A DNA stretch of 64,000 nt from Fistulifera solaris (GCA_030295235.1 AP026153.1:248001-312000); one strand, 5' to 3'. Shown: positions 11,112 through 21,927, counted from the stretch's first letter. Program-made: numbers and translations. Notes: a model not told the origin generated them from the letters alone.

Positions 11112-12550
11112 TTACAAGTACATTCCTTCCGGTACATTGCCCTTCTTACGATACAACGCCTTCTCCTTGGCCTTGACAAAATCCTCTTGACACACTTTCA
11201 TCCGACGCTCCCGCAACGCGTGCATACCGGCTTCCGTACAAACGGCTTTGATGTCGGCACCACTTAAATCATCTTTCGCCATGACAAACTTTTTCCAAAT
11301 CCACGTCATCCGACAAGGTCATCCGGGACGTGTGAATGTTGAAAATGTGTCGTTTCGTTTTCGTGTCGGGGAGCGGAAATTCAATCTTTCGATCAATGCG
11401 CCCCGGTCGAATGAGGGCGGGATCCAAACTTTCGATGCGATTGGTGGCCATGATGACCTTGACGTCACCGCGTTCATCGAAACCATCCAACTGATTCAAC
11501 AATTCCAACATGGTGCGCTGAATTTCACGGGTACCTCCGGAACTACTTTCGTAACGCTTCGAACCGACCGCATCGATTTCATCGATAAACACAATGGTCG
11601 GACTCAAATCATCGGCCACACGGAATAATTCTCGCACCAATTTGGGACCATCCCCGAGGTACTTTTGAATTAGTTCGGAACCCACGACACGCAAGAAGGT
11701 GGCGGACGTTTGGTTCGCTACTGCCTTGGCCAGCAATGTCTTTCCCGTCCCCGGTTCACCATACAGAATAACACCCTTGGGTGGTTTAATACCAATATCT
11801 TCATACAATTCGGGATGCGCCAGAGGAAGTTCGACGGCTTCTTTGATTTCTTGAATTTGTGCTTCCAAGCCACCGACATCAGCATAAGTTTCCTCCGGAG
11901 CGTTTTCTACCTTCATAACTGTGGCACACAGAGGGATCAAAAGAATAGAAAATATTGAGTGAAGTACGCACTTTTGCTTATCACAACACATGACACTTAC
12001 CCGACACCATCGGATCCGTATCATCTTGCAAAATCCCCACCACACTCATAGTCTTATTGTGAAACAAAATACTCGATCCTGGTTCCAACAAATCTTGATT
12101 AACCGAACTCAAGATGTTGACATAATACTCGGGCCCGACACTACTACTGATAATAGCATGATTGTCATCAATCAATTCTTCCAACGTCCCCACTCCGAGC
12201 GGCGTTCCCCGCAATTCTTCCAATTTCTCGCGTTCTTCTTGATCGCGTTCTTCGGCCGGTTTAAAAACTTCATGATTGCGAATGAATTCTTCTTCTAGCA
12301 ACAAAAAATCTTTGACGCGATCCAATTTGAGCATCCGCAATTTGCATTTCGAATTGGGAACAATGGTGGGTGTCTTGTTGAGACCCGTGGGTCCTTTCCG
12401 ACGTCGACGACGTCCTTGTCGTGCCGTTGGACGTGGTTCGAATCGTTTCTTCTTTTTATTATTGGCACCTTTGTCGTCTTTGTTATTATTGTTTTCGTTG
12501 TTGGAATTGTTTCCGGCGTCTCCGCCCATGCCCGGTGGCATATTTCCCAT
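11112..12550 (-). CDS. RPT2: 26S proteasome regulatory ATPase subunit RPT2 (PSMC1)
   Basis: AAA-ATPase of the 19S base ring that unfolds substrates for the proteasome. Exon 1 (12550-12001) encodes an Asn-rich start, a basic patch, the RPT2 coiled coil and the OB-fold region. After an 82-bp intron (11919-12000) exon 2 resumes with [17 protein letters not shown]. Walker A GEPGTGKT is at about residue 237, Walker [12 protein letters not shown] follows, then the SRH segment [19 protein letters not shown]. The protein ends in PEGMYL, an HbYX-like tail as in other RPT2 proteins that dock into the 20S alpha ring. A TTTTT run (11290-11294, one base too many) splits the last ~65 residues into another frame; homology ([17 protein letters not shown]) shows they belong here. 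The N-terminal glycine could be myristoylated as in other RPT2 proteins, but the motif is not canonical. Confidence 0.95.
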
Positions 12551-13046
12551 GATGAATTGTGTGTTGTTTTTATCAAAACCAAAGGACTAGTGCACAATGT
12601 AGCTTCAACTATTATTTTTATATGAATAGGAAGCAATAGGAATGAAATGAATTCAAGAATTGACTGTTGTTATTACGGAGTATTTGTCGTTTTGTTGCGC
12701 CGTCAACAAGGAGCCGTGAAAAAAAGAAACGCGATGATTTTGAACGAACTGCATGCGTGACTAAACATTTAATCCCGTTATGTCTGACATTAGTCGGTCC
12801 GTCGAAACGTCACTCACGGATCGACACGAAGACGTGCTCACGGCGTTCCACCTAGCAACAAAATAGTGAAGTGTCGCGTTGCTTCATGGTGTTGCGTCGC
12901 TTATCACGTTCTCTCTTTCCTTGACCCATTCAACTTTGGCAGTTGTTGCTGTAATACTCCTCGTTGTCGGTGAAACCCGCCTTTTCTTTCTTTCGATTGT
13001 GCCGACTGGAATTAATCAATATTCATTATCAATCAACCAACTCATC
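12551..13046. other. Divergent promoter region RPT2 / ClpR
   Basis: About 500 bp between the diverging starts of RPT2 and the ClpR gene. It holds a TTACGGAGTA word (about 12675) and a CGTCACTCACGG stretch (about 12810). No ORF or RNA gene is supported. Confidence 0.45.
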
Positions 13047-13975
13047 ATGAACTGGAAAACAGCTTTCATCGGACTTGTTTCTTGCACGGCGGTCGCCGCG
13101 TTTTCGCCTCAAAAATCCAATCTCGTTGTTCCTACTAATAATGATGTATGGAGAGCTCCTATGAAAATGGCAGCGGGTGGAGCGGAACGAGCGTATGGAC
13201 AAGAATATTACGAAGGTGCGTTTGTTGCAGTTCTTTTCGTTTCCGGCGTTTCGTTCATAATTTCCCAAAAGGAATACATAATTACTTGTCGAGAGCCCCC
13301 CTTTTCTGTTTGATTCAAATCTCACTAACTTTACATAACATTATCTCCCAAACAGGCGTCCGCATTGGCCCGCCTCCCGATTTGCCCTCACTCTTGTTGC
13401 ACAATCGCATCGTGTACATTGGTATGCCCATCGTCCCCGCCGTCACCGAATTGATCATTGCGGAACTCTTGTATCTCAACTACGAGTCAACCACGGAACC
13501 TATTACCATGTACATCAACAGCAGTGGCACGACCACAGCCGATGGACAAGCCGTCGGCTTTGAAACGGAAGCGTTCGCGATTGCCGATGTCATGAAGTAC
13601 GTGCGTCCTCCCGTCCATACCGTCGCACTCGGACAATGCTTTGGGGCGGCCGCGATGCTCTTGTCGCAAGGAAAACGGGGACAACGCTTCGCGTTGCCCA
13701 ACGCCACCATCTTGTTGAATCAACCCAAATCACAGGCCCGGGGTCAAGCCTCGGACATTGCCATCCGGGCCCGTGAAGTTGCCAACAACCGTCGTACCAT
13801 GTGTGAATTGCTCGCGCAGGCCTGTGGTAAACCGACTCAAACCATCATGGATGATTGTTCGCGGGTCAAGTATTTGCAGCCCCAGGAAGCCGTCGAATAT
13901 GGTCTCATTGATCAAGTCATTACGAACGAAGCCTTGGCGGTCAAGCCGTCGTTTATTTCGCGACTGAATAATTAG
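13047..13975 (+). CDS. Plastid ClpR, non-catalytic ClpP-like subunit
   Basis: Inactive paralogue of the Clp protease core, expected to form mixed rings with ClpP in the plastid stroma. Exon 1 (13047-13215) gives a bipartite presequence, MNWKTAFIGLVSCTAVAAF|SPQ, with an AAF cleavage motif. A 140-bp intron (13216-13355) leads to the crotonase-fold Clp domain beginning VRIGPPPDLPSLLLHNRIVY. All three catalytic positions are changed: the nucleophile motif GQAASM of ClpP is GQCFGA, the active-site IHQP is LLNQP, and the Asp in the DxDRDNFM region is lost (CSRVKYL). The product is 262 residues. The frame is intact. Which ClpR paralogue it matches cannot be told without a tree. Confidence 0.88.
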
Positions 13976-14182
13976 ATTTAATTTTAAAAAAAGAATAATA
14001 CTTAAAGGAAGAAAGATTGGATCGTTTCATAATTTGTTTCTGTAGACAAAAAGGCATCACTTTCACGATACTACAAACGCAGCAAGCACAGCCGTATTTT
14101 TAGTAGAACCTATTTCATCTGTATTCGTATGAGTCAGCACGAAACTAGGTAGAACTGATTCCAATTTTGTTATTCGTTTAAA

Positions 14183-15213
14183 CTACCATTTTGGGCTGAC
14201 CATTCTCATCCAATCGGAAAAGAAGTTTTCGTTCATGGCCACGGCATTGAGTTTTCGCACAATCGTCTTGCGCGTTTCCGCCAATTCGGCGGCTTCATCG
14301 GCCGTAGCCGCCTCCTTCGCCTTGGCCTTGAAGAAATCGACAAAGGCCGCTTGCACCAAATCTCCTTGACCTCCCTTACCTTCCAATTGGGCAATCGCCA
14401 AGTCCAAACTACTCTTTTGCAAATCCTTGCTGGAAGCAAACTTGGCCTTGACGGCTTCCGTCGCGTCCTTCATCAAGGCGTGTTTGGCTTTTTCCGTCAA
14501 CGCGGCTTCTTCCGTCGCCAACATACCGAGCAACTTTTCCATTTGGGCCTTGAAATCGTACTGCGGCTTGATTTGACCCGCCGCGTTCAATTTCTCGTAC
14601 GTGGCTTCCCGGACGGCTTGAACATCTTGCGCATCCTTGACAATATTCGACTGCATCTTCATATCATCGAGCTGTTCTTGCAACATTTGAATGATATCAT
14701 TTTCCTTGGCGTTGTGTTCCTTCAACATGCGCTTGCCGTCCGCCGCCAAGAATTCGTGAATCGAGCCACCAAATTGTTGGTAAATGAGCATCGTAAAGGC
14801 AATGAAACAGGCCGCCAATTGTGTTTCCTCATTGACCAAGTACCATTCGTACGACAACGCCGGAACAGCAAACGCAATACCCAACGGGACGCTCAACATG
14901 GGATTCCACAATCCTTTGGGTGCTTCGGCGGGTGTTGCGCTCTTTTCTTCCTGCTTTTGCGGCAAGGAAGCGTGGAAGTTGGCCACCGCAGGAGCACTTT
15001 ATGGATACACAAGAGAAAAGAGACAGTGAGGATACATTTCGTATTTATTTTCTGTGAAACGCATCATCGGCATCGTCAACAAGTCAACGTTCGTGCGTCG
15101 CAAGGCAAAAAGCGATGACTCTCGCGCAAGCTTTTATGAATAACTTACCCTCGCAAGGTGGACCTTTGCGCCACCGATCGACGAGCGACGGAAGAAGCTG
15201 CTGCTCGAAACAT
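14183..15213 (-). CDS. Mitochondrial ATP synthase F0 subunit b (ATP4)
   Basis: Peripheral-stalk subunit linking F1 to the membrane part of ATP synthase in the mitochondrial inner membrane. Exon 1 (15213-15149) encodes an Arg/Ala-rich presequence, MFRAAASSVARRSVAQRST. A 152-bp intron (14997-15148) is followed by exon 2 (14996-14183). The mature part shows GLWNPMLSVPLGIAFAVPAL, then a membrane hairpin (LSYEWYLVNEETQLAACFIAFTMLIYQ interrupted by a polar turn), then a long, charged helix running to the C-terminus (SDWMRMVSPKW). Length (292 residues) and topology fit mitochondrial b subunits, not the plastid/bacterial AtpF type. The frame is intact. Confidence 0.85.
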
Positions 15214-15623
15214 GTTAATTGAAATGAACAGAGCACTCAAAAGTAAAATCAACAGGCTTTGCTGCTTGTGCCGTTGTTATCTTCTCCCATGGCCGTCCGC
15301 AGCGGCCAAAAGCGAACGACGGCGATGCGATAGAGCACGCGGTACAGCTTACACCATACTGCAGTCGCTATCATCAACGGTGTAGGTTTATTTCCTTCGA
15401 CACGTCACATTACGTCATCCATTTAAAAAAGAATAACGGTGCGATCCGGTGAAATTCGTCCGTCCTTGCATCGCCCGTGCTTTGTTTGCTTCGCGATGCG
15501 AGTTTTTCGTGCCATCCAAAAATCCGCTCGTTATTATTCTTCGCAACGAAAACGTATTCCATTCGTTCGACGATCTCAAAGCATAATTGCATTCAACAAT
15601 AGAAAAATCTATAGTAGATACAA
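15214..15623. other. Divergent promoter region ATP4 / WKF-domain gene
   Basis: About 410 bp between two diverging starts. An ACGTCA half-site occurs near 15413. No supported coding sequence is present. Confidence 0.45.
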
Positions 15624-16183
15624 ATGACAGAATCTGCTGAGAAGAAGAAAAGGAATAAGGGCAAAAGCACATATCAAAGCATGTGCTGAAAGCTCGCGAA
15701 GCCAAGGAAGAAGCCAAGAAGGAAGCCCCACAAAAGGCTCCATCCAAAACAAAGAAGCCCAAGGCCGTCGTGAAAGATCCCTCGGAAGCGATGGATTATT
15801 TGAAGCAATGGAAACACGACAAAGGCGCTTGGAAATTCAATAAAAATACGCAATCATGGATTATTCGTCACATGTACGATGCCGAAAAGTTGGACAAGGC
15901 CGCCTTTTCGTTGGTGACCGAATATTTACAAGGGTTACAAGGAGGAACCGCCAAAACATGGGTAGTGGCGGATGCCACGAAACGGGCTCTGCGTTACAAG
16001 GAGTATGAAAAGTCACAAGGCACCGGTGGCGACGGAGATTCAAAAGATGCCGAGAAAAAGGGAACCGACAATGCAACAAAGGATGAAACAGAGGATAGAA
16101 TACGATGGAAAAAGCTGAGTGATCATGATAAGCGGAAAGAGTATAAGCGCGCTCGAAAAGTCCTGGAAGTACTGAAAGAATGA
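15624..16183 (+). CDS. WKF-domain protein (DUF2373, C7orf50-like)
   Basis: Small basic protein, probably nucleolar by analogy with the human C7orf50 family. The WKF domain is clear: YLKQWKHDKGAWKFNKNTQS followed by WIIRHMYDAEKLDKAAFSLV and a segment ending ALRYKE. Lys-rich flanks lie on both sides (KAREAKEEAKKEAPQKAP; KRKEYKRARKVLEVLKE). The ATG at 15624 starts a Lys-rich leader that enters the main frame only if the AAAA run at 15663-15666 is read one base longer. The main frame itself has no ATG before the conserved part, which supports the bridged start. About 186 residues. Confidence 0.78.
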
Positions 16184-16343
16184 AAACTTTGACATCGACA
16201 ACAGTAACAAGCACTGCAACACGCGCCATTTTCGGCTTGGCTCGCTCTCTAGAGAAATCGTTGACAACCTACCTAAGCTAATATTTCACTTTTTATTTAT
16301 GTCGTTGGAACGCATGGTGTAAGTCCACGGGACGCTAGTATTC

Positions 16344-16387
16344 GTCCAGGCGAAGGACGTATAATTATACGTCCTTAGTCCAGGCGA
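16344..16387. repeat. 24-bp perfect palindrome flanked by 10-bp direct repeats
   Basis: The word GTCCAGGCGA occurs at 16344-16353 and again at 16378-16387. Between them, overlapping the first repeat's final base, is a perfect inverted repeat at 16353-16376 with 12-base arms (AAGGACGTATAA and its complement) and no loop. The layout resembles a target-site duplication around a tiny inverted-repeat element, or a DNA-binding site pair. It is the most regular non-coding structure in the window. Confidence 0.7.
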
Positions 16388-16623
16388 CCCCCGAAACGAA
16401 CGGCATTCATTGGGTGCGCAAACATGTCAATATTTCAACTATTTCGTTCCAATCCAGCATCAGTACAATAATCAATAGGCTTTACAGAAATGTCTAACTG
16501 ATGAATGCATTCTAAACAGTGGAAAGGTTAGGTGAAGGCTCTCGACTCGCTCTCCTACTAGTACAAGAGACCTAGACGACTCTCGAACACGACTCAAAGA
16601 CACGTTTCTGGTTCCGTGTTTTA

Positions 16624-16644
16624 TGATTGGTGATTGGTGATTGG
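16624..16644. repeat. Three tandem TGATTGG copies (ATTGG / CCAAT-type)
   Basis: TGATTGG is repeated head to tail at 16624-16630, 16631-16637 and 16638-16644. Each contains ATTGG, the reverse of a CCAAT box. They lie about 850 bp before the CCT-domain gene start and about 230 bp before a possible 5'-UTR intron donor, so they could be core-promoter elements; this is inference. Confidence 0.4.
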
Positions 16645-16986
16645 AGACTTCGGTTTCGATTTTCTGACACGACACACACACGTACGACTGCAGGACGGAA
16701 TTCGAATTCTCGTGTCCGACTCCGCCCGGTACAAAAAGCACGCGCTCGTCACACGAGAAACAAGCAAAAAAAAAGACCAACGACGAAAAACGGCATCGTT
16801 CTTCATCACCCACCAATATTTACTCCTCCACCGTTATTTTCAACGCCTGCGAAAGAATATTGTTGCTCTGAAAGGTAAGACATTTGCGCTGCTTGACTTG
16901 TTCGTCGATACCGCCGTTATCGTCGTCCATCCTTTCCATGATTCGAACATCGGAATCAAAAAAATATTTTCTTGGCATGGAAAACG

Positions 16987-17416
16987 TCAACTTGTGTGTC
17001 GTACGTGTGTTGGCAGTGTTCCGGTACCGATCCAGTAGTCCAAAACATGTTCAGACGCGGTTGAAGGTGCTGGATCTACAGTTTTCTGCTCATTTCGCGC
17101 GGAGTATTCTTTCACTTGAGTGACATCACTCGTCATCGGCAGCAAAGCCGCTTTTATTGCTTCTGATTGGTCCAGATCAGTACCGAGTGAGAAATCGAAT
17201 CTCATTCCGTTCGTCAGATGTACGCGCGACTGAACGCAATTGCCGGTAGAATCTCTCCGTAGAGAAAATGGCGGGAGTCTTGTCATGCAGGCTTTCTCCA
17301 CCGTCCATCACAAAATTCTTGGTTTTTGTGCCGCTCATTGTTTGTGAATTTTGTTCAGCATTTTCCCTGTTCGCGCCCATCACATCCTGTTCCAATTGGA
17401 AAGTGATTTTAGTCAT
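16987..17416 (-). CDS. Possible small protein, doubtful
   Basis: Two overlapping minus-strand frames could form one product of about 142 residues, starting at the ATG 17414-17416 (MTKITFQLEQDVMGAN) and ending at 16987, if one base is dropped around 17293-17300. No domain, signal peptide or homology is recognised. Its start would lie 82 bp from the CCT-domain gene start in divergent orientation. It may be only a chance frame within a 5'-UTR intron of that gene. Confidence 0.25.
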
Positions 17417-17497
17417 AAACGCTAACTGAATGCCTTTATCTTCAACCTTGCAAATCAGAGGGAAGATTTAGTGCCAAGTATATCAGAGAATAATTCG

Positions 17498-18757
17498 ATG
17501 GCGACGTCAGCTATAGCAACATTCCCTGCAGAGTTGAACTCCATGGATCGCAGTGAGATGGATGCCGCAAGAGCTCTCATAGGAGTAGCACCTCTCGATT
17601 TAGACGAAGAATCATCCGCAGATCCAGCAACCACATTAGCGTCGTTTTCGAAACTTTCCGATCCCAGCGCGGAGGAACCCCCGGTCGGCAGGAGACCACG
17701 TTCGGATTCCGCTGGACTCGATGCCCTCGCTGCGCTAGCATCACAAGAGTCACTGGGTGACAATGAACCGTCATACTCGAAATTTGCTTCGTCGGTCGTC
17801 ATGTGCTCGTCATCGTCGGACGACGATGACTTGGAACAAATGCCTCCCCCACCACCCCGGGGGCGTCGACGCAGCGCATCGAATCCGGAGGGGATGGAGA
17901 AATGGGATTCGTTAAGTCAGAATACGAGTCGAGGTCGACGTCACTTTGTATTACCCGCCTCCATTCTGGAAGTGGAATTGGCCGAAGCCAGTGCTGCCGT
18001 TCAGAGTCATTCACGCAAGTTACCTTCTTGTATCCCCGAGGACGAAGAACTGTTAGAACCGGCGAGTGGACATAATACACGAAGGTGCCGAACGTCGAAG
18101 AATAAAGAAAACGAAGAGAGTGAAGAGGAAGAGGAAGAAATTGACGAGGCGAATATGACGCCACAAGAACTCCTTCATCGAGCGCGCTCGCGTTTGTTGG
18201 AAGACCTCTCTGAAGGAAGTATCAATGGAGAAAAAGGAGTATTGAGTCTTCCCCACTCGCTTGGAAAATACAAACAGGTATGTTGTTGTGACTTTAACAA
18301 ATTGTTGGTGTGACTTATTGCACAGAGGGACGTACACTTACGTCGATTTTGAACTCAGGTATACAATAAGAACGGACGCATAGGAATCTACACACCAGCA
18401 GAGCGAGCCGCCATCATCGATCGGTATCATCAAAAACGATCGCGACGCGTATGGAACAAAAAGATTCGCTACAATTGTCGAAAAAGTCTTGCCGATCGTC
18501 GGTTAAGAATCAAAGGGCGATTTGTGAAACGGTCCGAACAGGAGATGCTCGCGAAGCAGCTGGCGCAGCAAGAAGGGTCCGACGAGAATGCTATGGACGA
18601 TGATGACGAGGACGACGGCCGATCACCAGGTGAACACTTGAGTGGAGAATCCGGAGAAGATGAGGACATGCAAGACGTCCTTAATGATCCAGAGGCTGGC
18701 TTTGTACCTACCGAAGACCAACCATATCGCCGCCTTCGTCGGCACACCATCACTTAA
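17498..18757 (+). CDS. CCT-domain transcriptional regulator
   Basis: Nuclear regulator of the CONSTANS/TOC1-type CCT class. Exon 1 (17498-18277) encodes a low-complexity Ser/acidic region with a PPPPPPRGRRRS patch, an E-rich run and MTPQELLHRARSRLLEDLSE. An 81-bp intron (18278-18358, GTATGT..CTCAG) leads to exon 2 with the CCT domain: YTPAERAAIIDRYHQKRSRR, KKIRYNCRKSLADRR and IKGRFVKRSEQE, followed by an acidic tail. The CCT motif is near-canonical, with basic residues and the KGRFVKR end. The ATG at 17498 is the first in frame; a GTG-led extension to 17471 has no support. No B-box or receiver domain is visible. The protein has 392 residues and an intact frame. Confidence 0.85.
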
Positions 18758-18915
18758 TGACCACACATATTTATTTCAGTCATTGCTATTTATCGCAGCA
18801 AATCCGCCGCCCCGCTAGAAAAACTAAAAATTTTATTTATTTTTGACATATGCCTTTCCACCGTTATGAACAAACACGATGGCAACAGTCGTCACCGCTA
18901 CTAGGTGCTTCATGG

Positions 18916-20363
18916 TTATCTATTCACACTTTCATCTTTCGTCACCGATTTGATTACCCCCACGGCCACGGTTTGTTTCATATCGCGGATAGCGAACCGT
19001 CCTAGGGGTGGAAAATCGGTAAACGACTCGACACACAAAGGTTTCCTGGGCTGCATGGTGACGATGCAAGCATCTCCCGCCACGACGTATTCCGGATTGG
19101 TCTCTAACACTTCCCCCGTCCGGCGATCCATTTTTTGCTTAATATCCGTGATCATACATGCAACATGCGCTGTATGACAATCCACAATGGGTGTATATCC
19201 TTTCGCTATTTGTCCGGGGTGATTCATCACAATGATCTGCGCTTCAAAGGACGAGACTCCCGAAGCCGGGTGGTCATTGACATCTGACACCACCATACCA
19301 CGTCTTAGTTCTTTGACAGATATATTTTTCACATTAAAGCCAACGTTGTCTCCTGGATACGCTTCTTCCACCATTTCGTGATGTCGCTCCAGTGATCGAA
19401 CCTCGGCCACTAAGCCGGACGGAGCAAAATGTGCTTGAATACCAGGTCTCATGACTCCAGTTTCGATTCGACCCACTGGAACAGTTCCAATACCTCCGAT
19501 CTAATGAGAGAGAATGAAGTAAGCACAACAAATTTTAACCCGTTCAACAAATAGACAGTATTGCCGTTACCTTGTACACATCTTGAATGGGCACGCGTAG
19601 AGGCTTCTCGATCGGTCGAATGGGCGGGGTGACCATGTCGAGTGCTTCCAGCAAAGTAGGTCCGTTGTACCACGACATGAGAACGGACTTTTCCGCAATA
19701 TTGTCACCGACCCATCCGGAAATGGGAATAAAGGCACCTTCATCGGCTTGTACCCGACCTTCTTGATGTATTCCGTGACTTCGTCTTTTATGGTGTGGTA
19801 ACGATCTTCACTGTAATTGACACTCTCATCGTCCATTTTATTACATGCCACAATCAATTGTTTGACGCCCAACGTATACGCCAGCAAAACATGCTCTCTC
19901 GTTTGTCCATCTTTGGAAAATCCCAGTTCGAACCCACGGGGCGTCGCATCCACGACGAGCAGTGCCACATCGGCTTGGGACGTGCCCGTAATCATATTTT
20001 TAATAAAATCACGATGCCCCGGTGCATCAATGAGAGTATATTCATACTGTTGTGTCGCCAATTTCCACAAGGAAATGTCAATGGTGATTCCTCGGTCGCG
20101 TTCGGCCTTGAGATTGTCCAAAATCCACGCGTACTTGCACGATTCTTTGCCACTCTCTTTGGCGTCTCGTTCACACCGTTCCATCGTCTTTTCGTCAACG
20201 CCACCGCATTTGTATATCAAATGTCCCGCTGTCGTCGATTTGCCTGCCAGGGAGATGAGAATCATATTTATCCGAACGAAACGACGGAAGAATATTAAAA
20301 CTACTCACCGGCATCTACGTGACCGATTACGATCAACGAAACGTGTGTCTTCTCTTGATCCAT
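18916..20363 (-). CDS. Translation elongation factor 1-alpha
   Basis: GTPase that delivers aminoacyl-tRNA to the ribosome. There are three exons: 20363-20309, 20243-19571 and 19500-18916, with introns of 65 bp (20244-20308) and 70 bp (19501-19570). The first intron splits the P-loop: GHVDAG is completed by [11 protein letters not shown]. The G motifs DAPGH (G3) and NKMD (G4), the switch segment [15 protein letters not shown] and the C-terminal [20 protein letters not shown] are clear. There is no EFL-type insertion after the VVDA strand, so this is true EF-1alpha, though somewhat divergent. A frame break at an AAA run (19730-19732, one base too few) separates the GTPase domain from the [13 protein letters not shown] segment and is bridged. 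Confidence 0.92.
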
Positions 20364-20781
20364 TTCTCCAGTTCACAAGGTTTCTTTTTTGTGGATGATG
20401 ATTTAATATTTACACCGTTGAAAGCTACATCCATTTGAATGATAAGAAACGAAATGGCGTTTATTCATCGTTTCGAGAACAACAAAAAAAAAGGAAAAAT
20501 ATCGATCGGCCGATGGCTTCGCCTGCCCATGGTACGGCTGGGCTGGCGTGTCCTTGCGTCACTATGACGTCAGGATCGCATTGCGTTCTCCAGTACACTT
20601 TTAGCCATACTCACAACCCACGATTGTCACCACCCAAAACGACAGAAGCAGCAGCAAAAGAAATCCGCAGACGCAACGCTGCGGCATTCTTTCGAGTGCG
20701 TTTGTTTGTTTTGAATTCGATTGTTATCCTTTGATTACTCTTTTACTTGATTGTTGACAAATTAACAAGCAAAGCAACAAC
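20364..20781. other. Divergent promoter region EF-1alpha / orphan membrane protein
   Basis: About 420 bp between diverging starts, containing a perfect TGACGTCA (20565-20572) and an A-rich stretch. No gene is supported. Confidence 0.45.
20565..20572. promoter_or_regulatory. CRE-like palindrome TGACGTCA
   Basis: Perfect bZIP/CRE octamer roughly midway between the EF-1alpha start (about 200 bp) and the membrane-protein start (about 210 bp). It could serve either gene; function is inferred from the motif only. Confidence 0.35.
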
Positions 20782-21927
20782 ATGCCTCCGCGAAAACAAC
20801 CCAACATCCATATTGACGACGACAATGACAGCAAACCTCCGGCGGTCGTTTTAACGCCCGTGTCTCAGCTCGATGATCATCATTCGTTGGGTTCGATATC
20901 GACGGCCACGACTCCTCATACCAGCAGTGATACTACGCGAGAGACACCAAGATCCAAGAGAAGGACGAAAGGATCGACTGCGGAGAATACTTCTCTTTCG
21001 TTGAGTCCGATCAACGAACGTTCCATTGTCTACTCGGAAATGGTTCTGTTAGTCGGAACGATAGTGATTTCTGCGGCAACCTTCATTTATGTCATGGTCC
21101 CCACGACCGCATTACTATCACTCGGTGTCCTGTTTTCGTCACTCTACATTATGGGCGCTTCGACACTCCGCCGTTTGATCACCATCGAACTCGAACGATT
21201 GCGACAAACGAACGGACTCCGCGAAATTTTGCCCACGGCTCTTTATAGATTTTTGACGGAAGAATCCTTGCACGATCAATTGAATGGCGAAAGTTCGACC
21301 CGGGAATGGATGTATTTGTTGTTGTATTTCTTGCCATTGCCCCGCGAACAATTGTACTATTATTTGAATCGCCTCAATCCGCAACACGTGGAACAATTGC
21401 ATCACCGTGGTGTGGGACATGTGATTTTGGGACCGGAAGCGATGCAAGTGGTGATGGGAATGCAAGGCTACGCGGAAGCTCAAGAAGAGGAAGCGACGAA
21501 AGAAAGTTTTGCGCTCGTGCCGGCCGAAAGCAGTAGTCCAGTTGTTGTGGACGAAGACAATGATGATTCCGTTGTCTTCAACGCCATTTGGGACGCATTT
21601 TACTTGTCGATCTATACACCCGTCGCCTCGTGGACTTCGGGCTTTGTCCGAAGCAAAGTTATTCGACCATTCACGAGTCGAATTTTGCGTTATGGAACCA
21701 GTATATCGTTTCTTTCGGCCGGATGGGCCTTGACAAACTTTTATCAACGCAACAATGGCATTGTTTCATGGCCTCTCTTTCGACACACAGCATTGCATCG
21801 TCGAGAGGATCGAGCGTTGTATCTAACAGCGGCCGTGAGCGGTGCTTCGGTGGTGTTGGCGCTCGGCGTCCGTTACTTCTTTTGTGCTCCGAACAAAAAG
21901 CGATCCAAGAAAGGTAAACGGATATAG
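20782..21927 (+). CDS. Multi-pass membrane protein, family unknown
   Basis: A 381-residue product with no recognised domain. The first ~85 residues are polar, acidic and Ser/Thr-rich. Two close hydrophobic segments follow (MVLLVGTIVISAATFIYVMV; TTALLSLGVLFSSLYIMG), then a helix-rich central part with WMYLLLYFLPLPREQLYYYL and a stretch with GHVILGPEAMQVVMGMQGY. Two further hydrophobic segments are near the C-terminus (ISFLSAGWALTNFY; LTAAVSGASVVLALGVRYFF). The C-terminus is basic (KKRSKKGKRI), possibly an ER-retention-like tail. The frame is intact and has no intron. The ATG follows an A-rich leader. Confidence 0.75.
   Translation: MPPRKQPNIHIDDDNDSKPPAVVLTPVSQLDDHHSLGSISTATTPHTSSDTTRETPRSKRRTKGSTAENTSLSLSPINERSIVYSEMVLLVGTIVISAATFIYVMVPTTALLSLGVLFSSLYIMGASTLRRLITIELERLRQTNGLREILPTALYRFLTEESLHDQLNGESSTREWMYLLLYFLPLPREQLYYYLNRLNPQHVEQLHHRGVGHVILGPEAMQVVMGMQGYAEAQEEEATKESFALVPAESSSPVVVDEDNDDSVVFNAIWDAFYLSIYTPVASWTSGFVRSKVIRPFTSRILRYGTSISFLSAGWALTNFYQRNNGIVSWPLFRHTALHRREDRALYLTAAVSGASVVLALGVRYFFCAPNKKRSKKGKRI

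Larger units (their letters stand above)
16184..17497. other. Long intergenic region with palindrome, ATTGG repeats and a possible 5'-UTR intron
   Basis: About 1.3 kb before the CCT-domain gene. It holds a 24-base palindrome framed by 10-base direct repeats (16344-16387) and three tandem TGATTGG copies (16624-16644). A likely 5'-UTR splice donor, CTGAAAG|GTAAGAC, is near 16876, with acceptors such as CAAATCAG near 17458. A weak minus-strand gene (16987-17416) would fall inside that putative intron. Confidence 0.4.

Noticed and set aside
14351-15118. 255-codon frame antisense to ATP synthase subunit b
   Set aside because: Mirror of a conserved gene on the other strand; composition follows from the real gene's codons.
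16634-17038. 134-codon plus-strand frame before the CCT-domain gene
   Set aside because: Low-complexity start with TGATTGG repeats and no conserved features; more likely leader or intron.
18916-20363. EFL (elongation-factor-like) instead of EF-1alpha
   Set aside because: The typical EFL insertions after the VVDA strand are missing and EF-1alpha motifs are intact.
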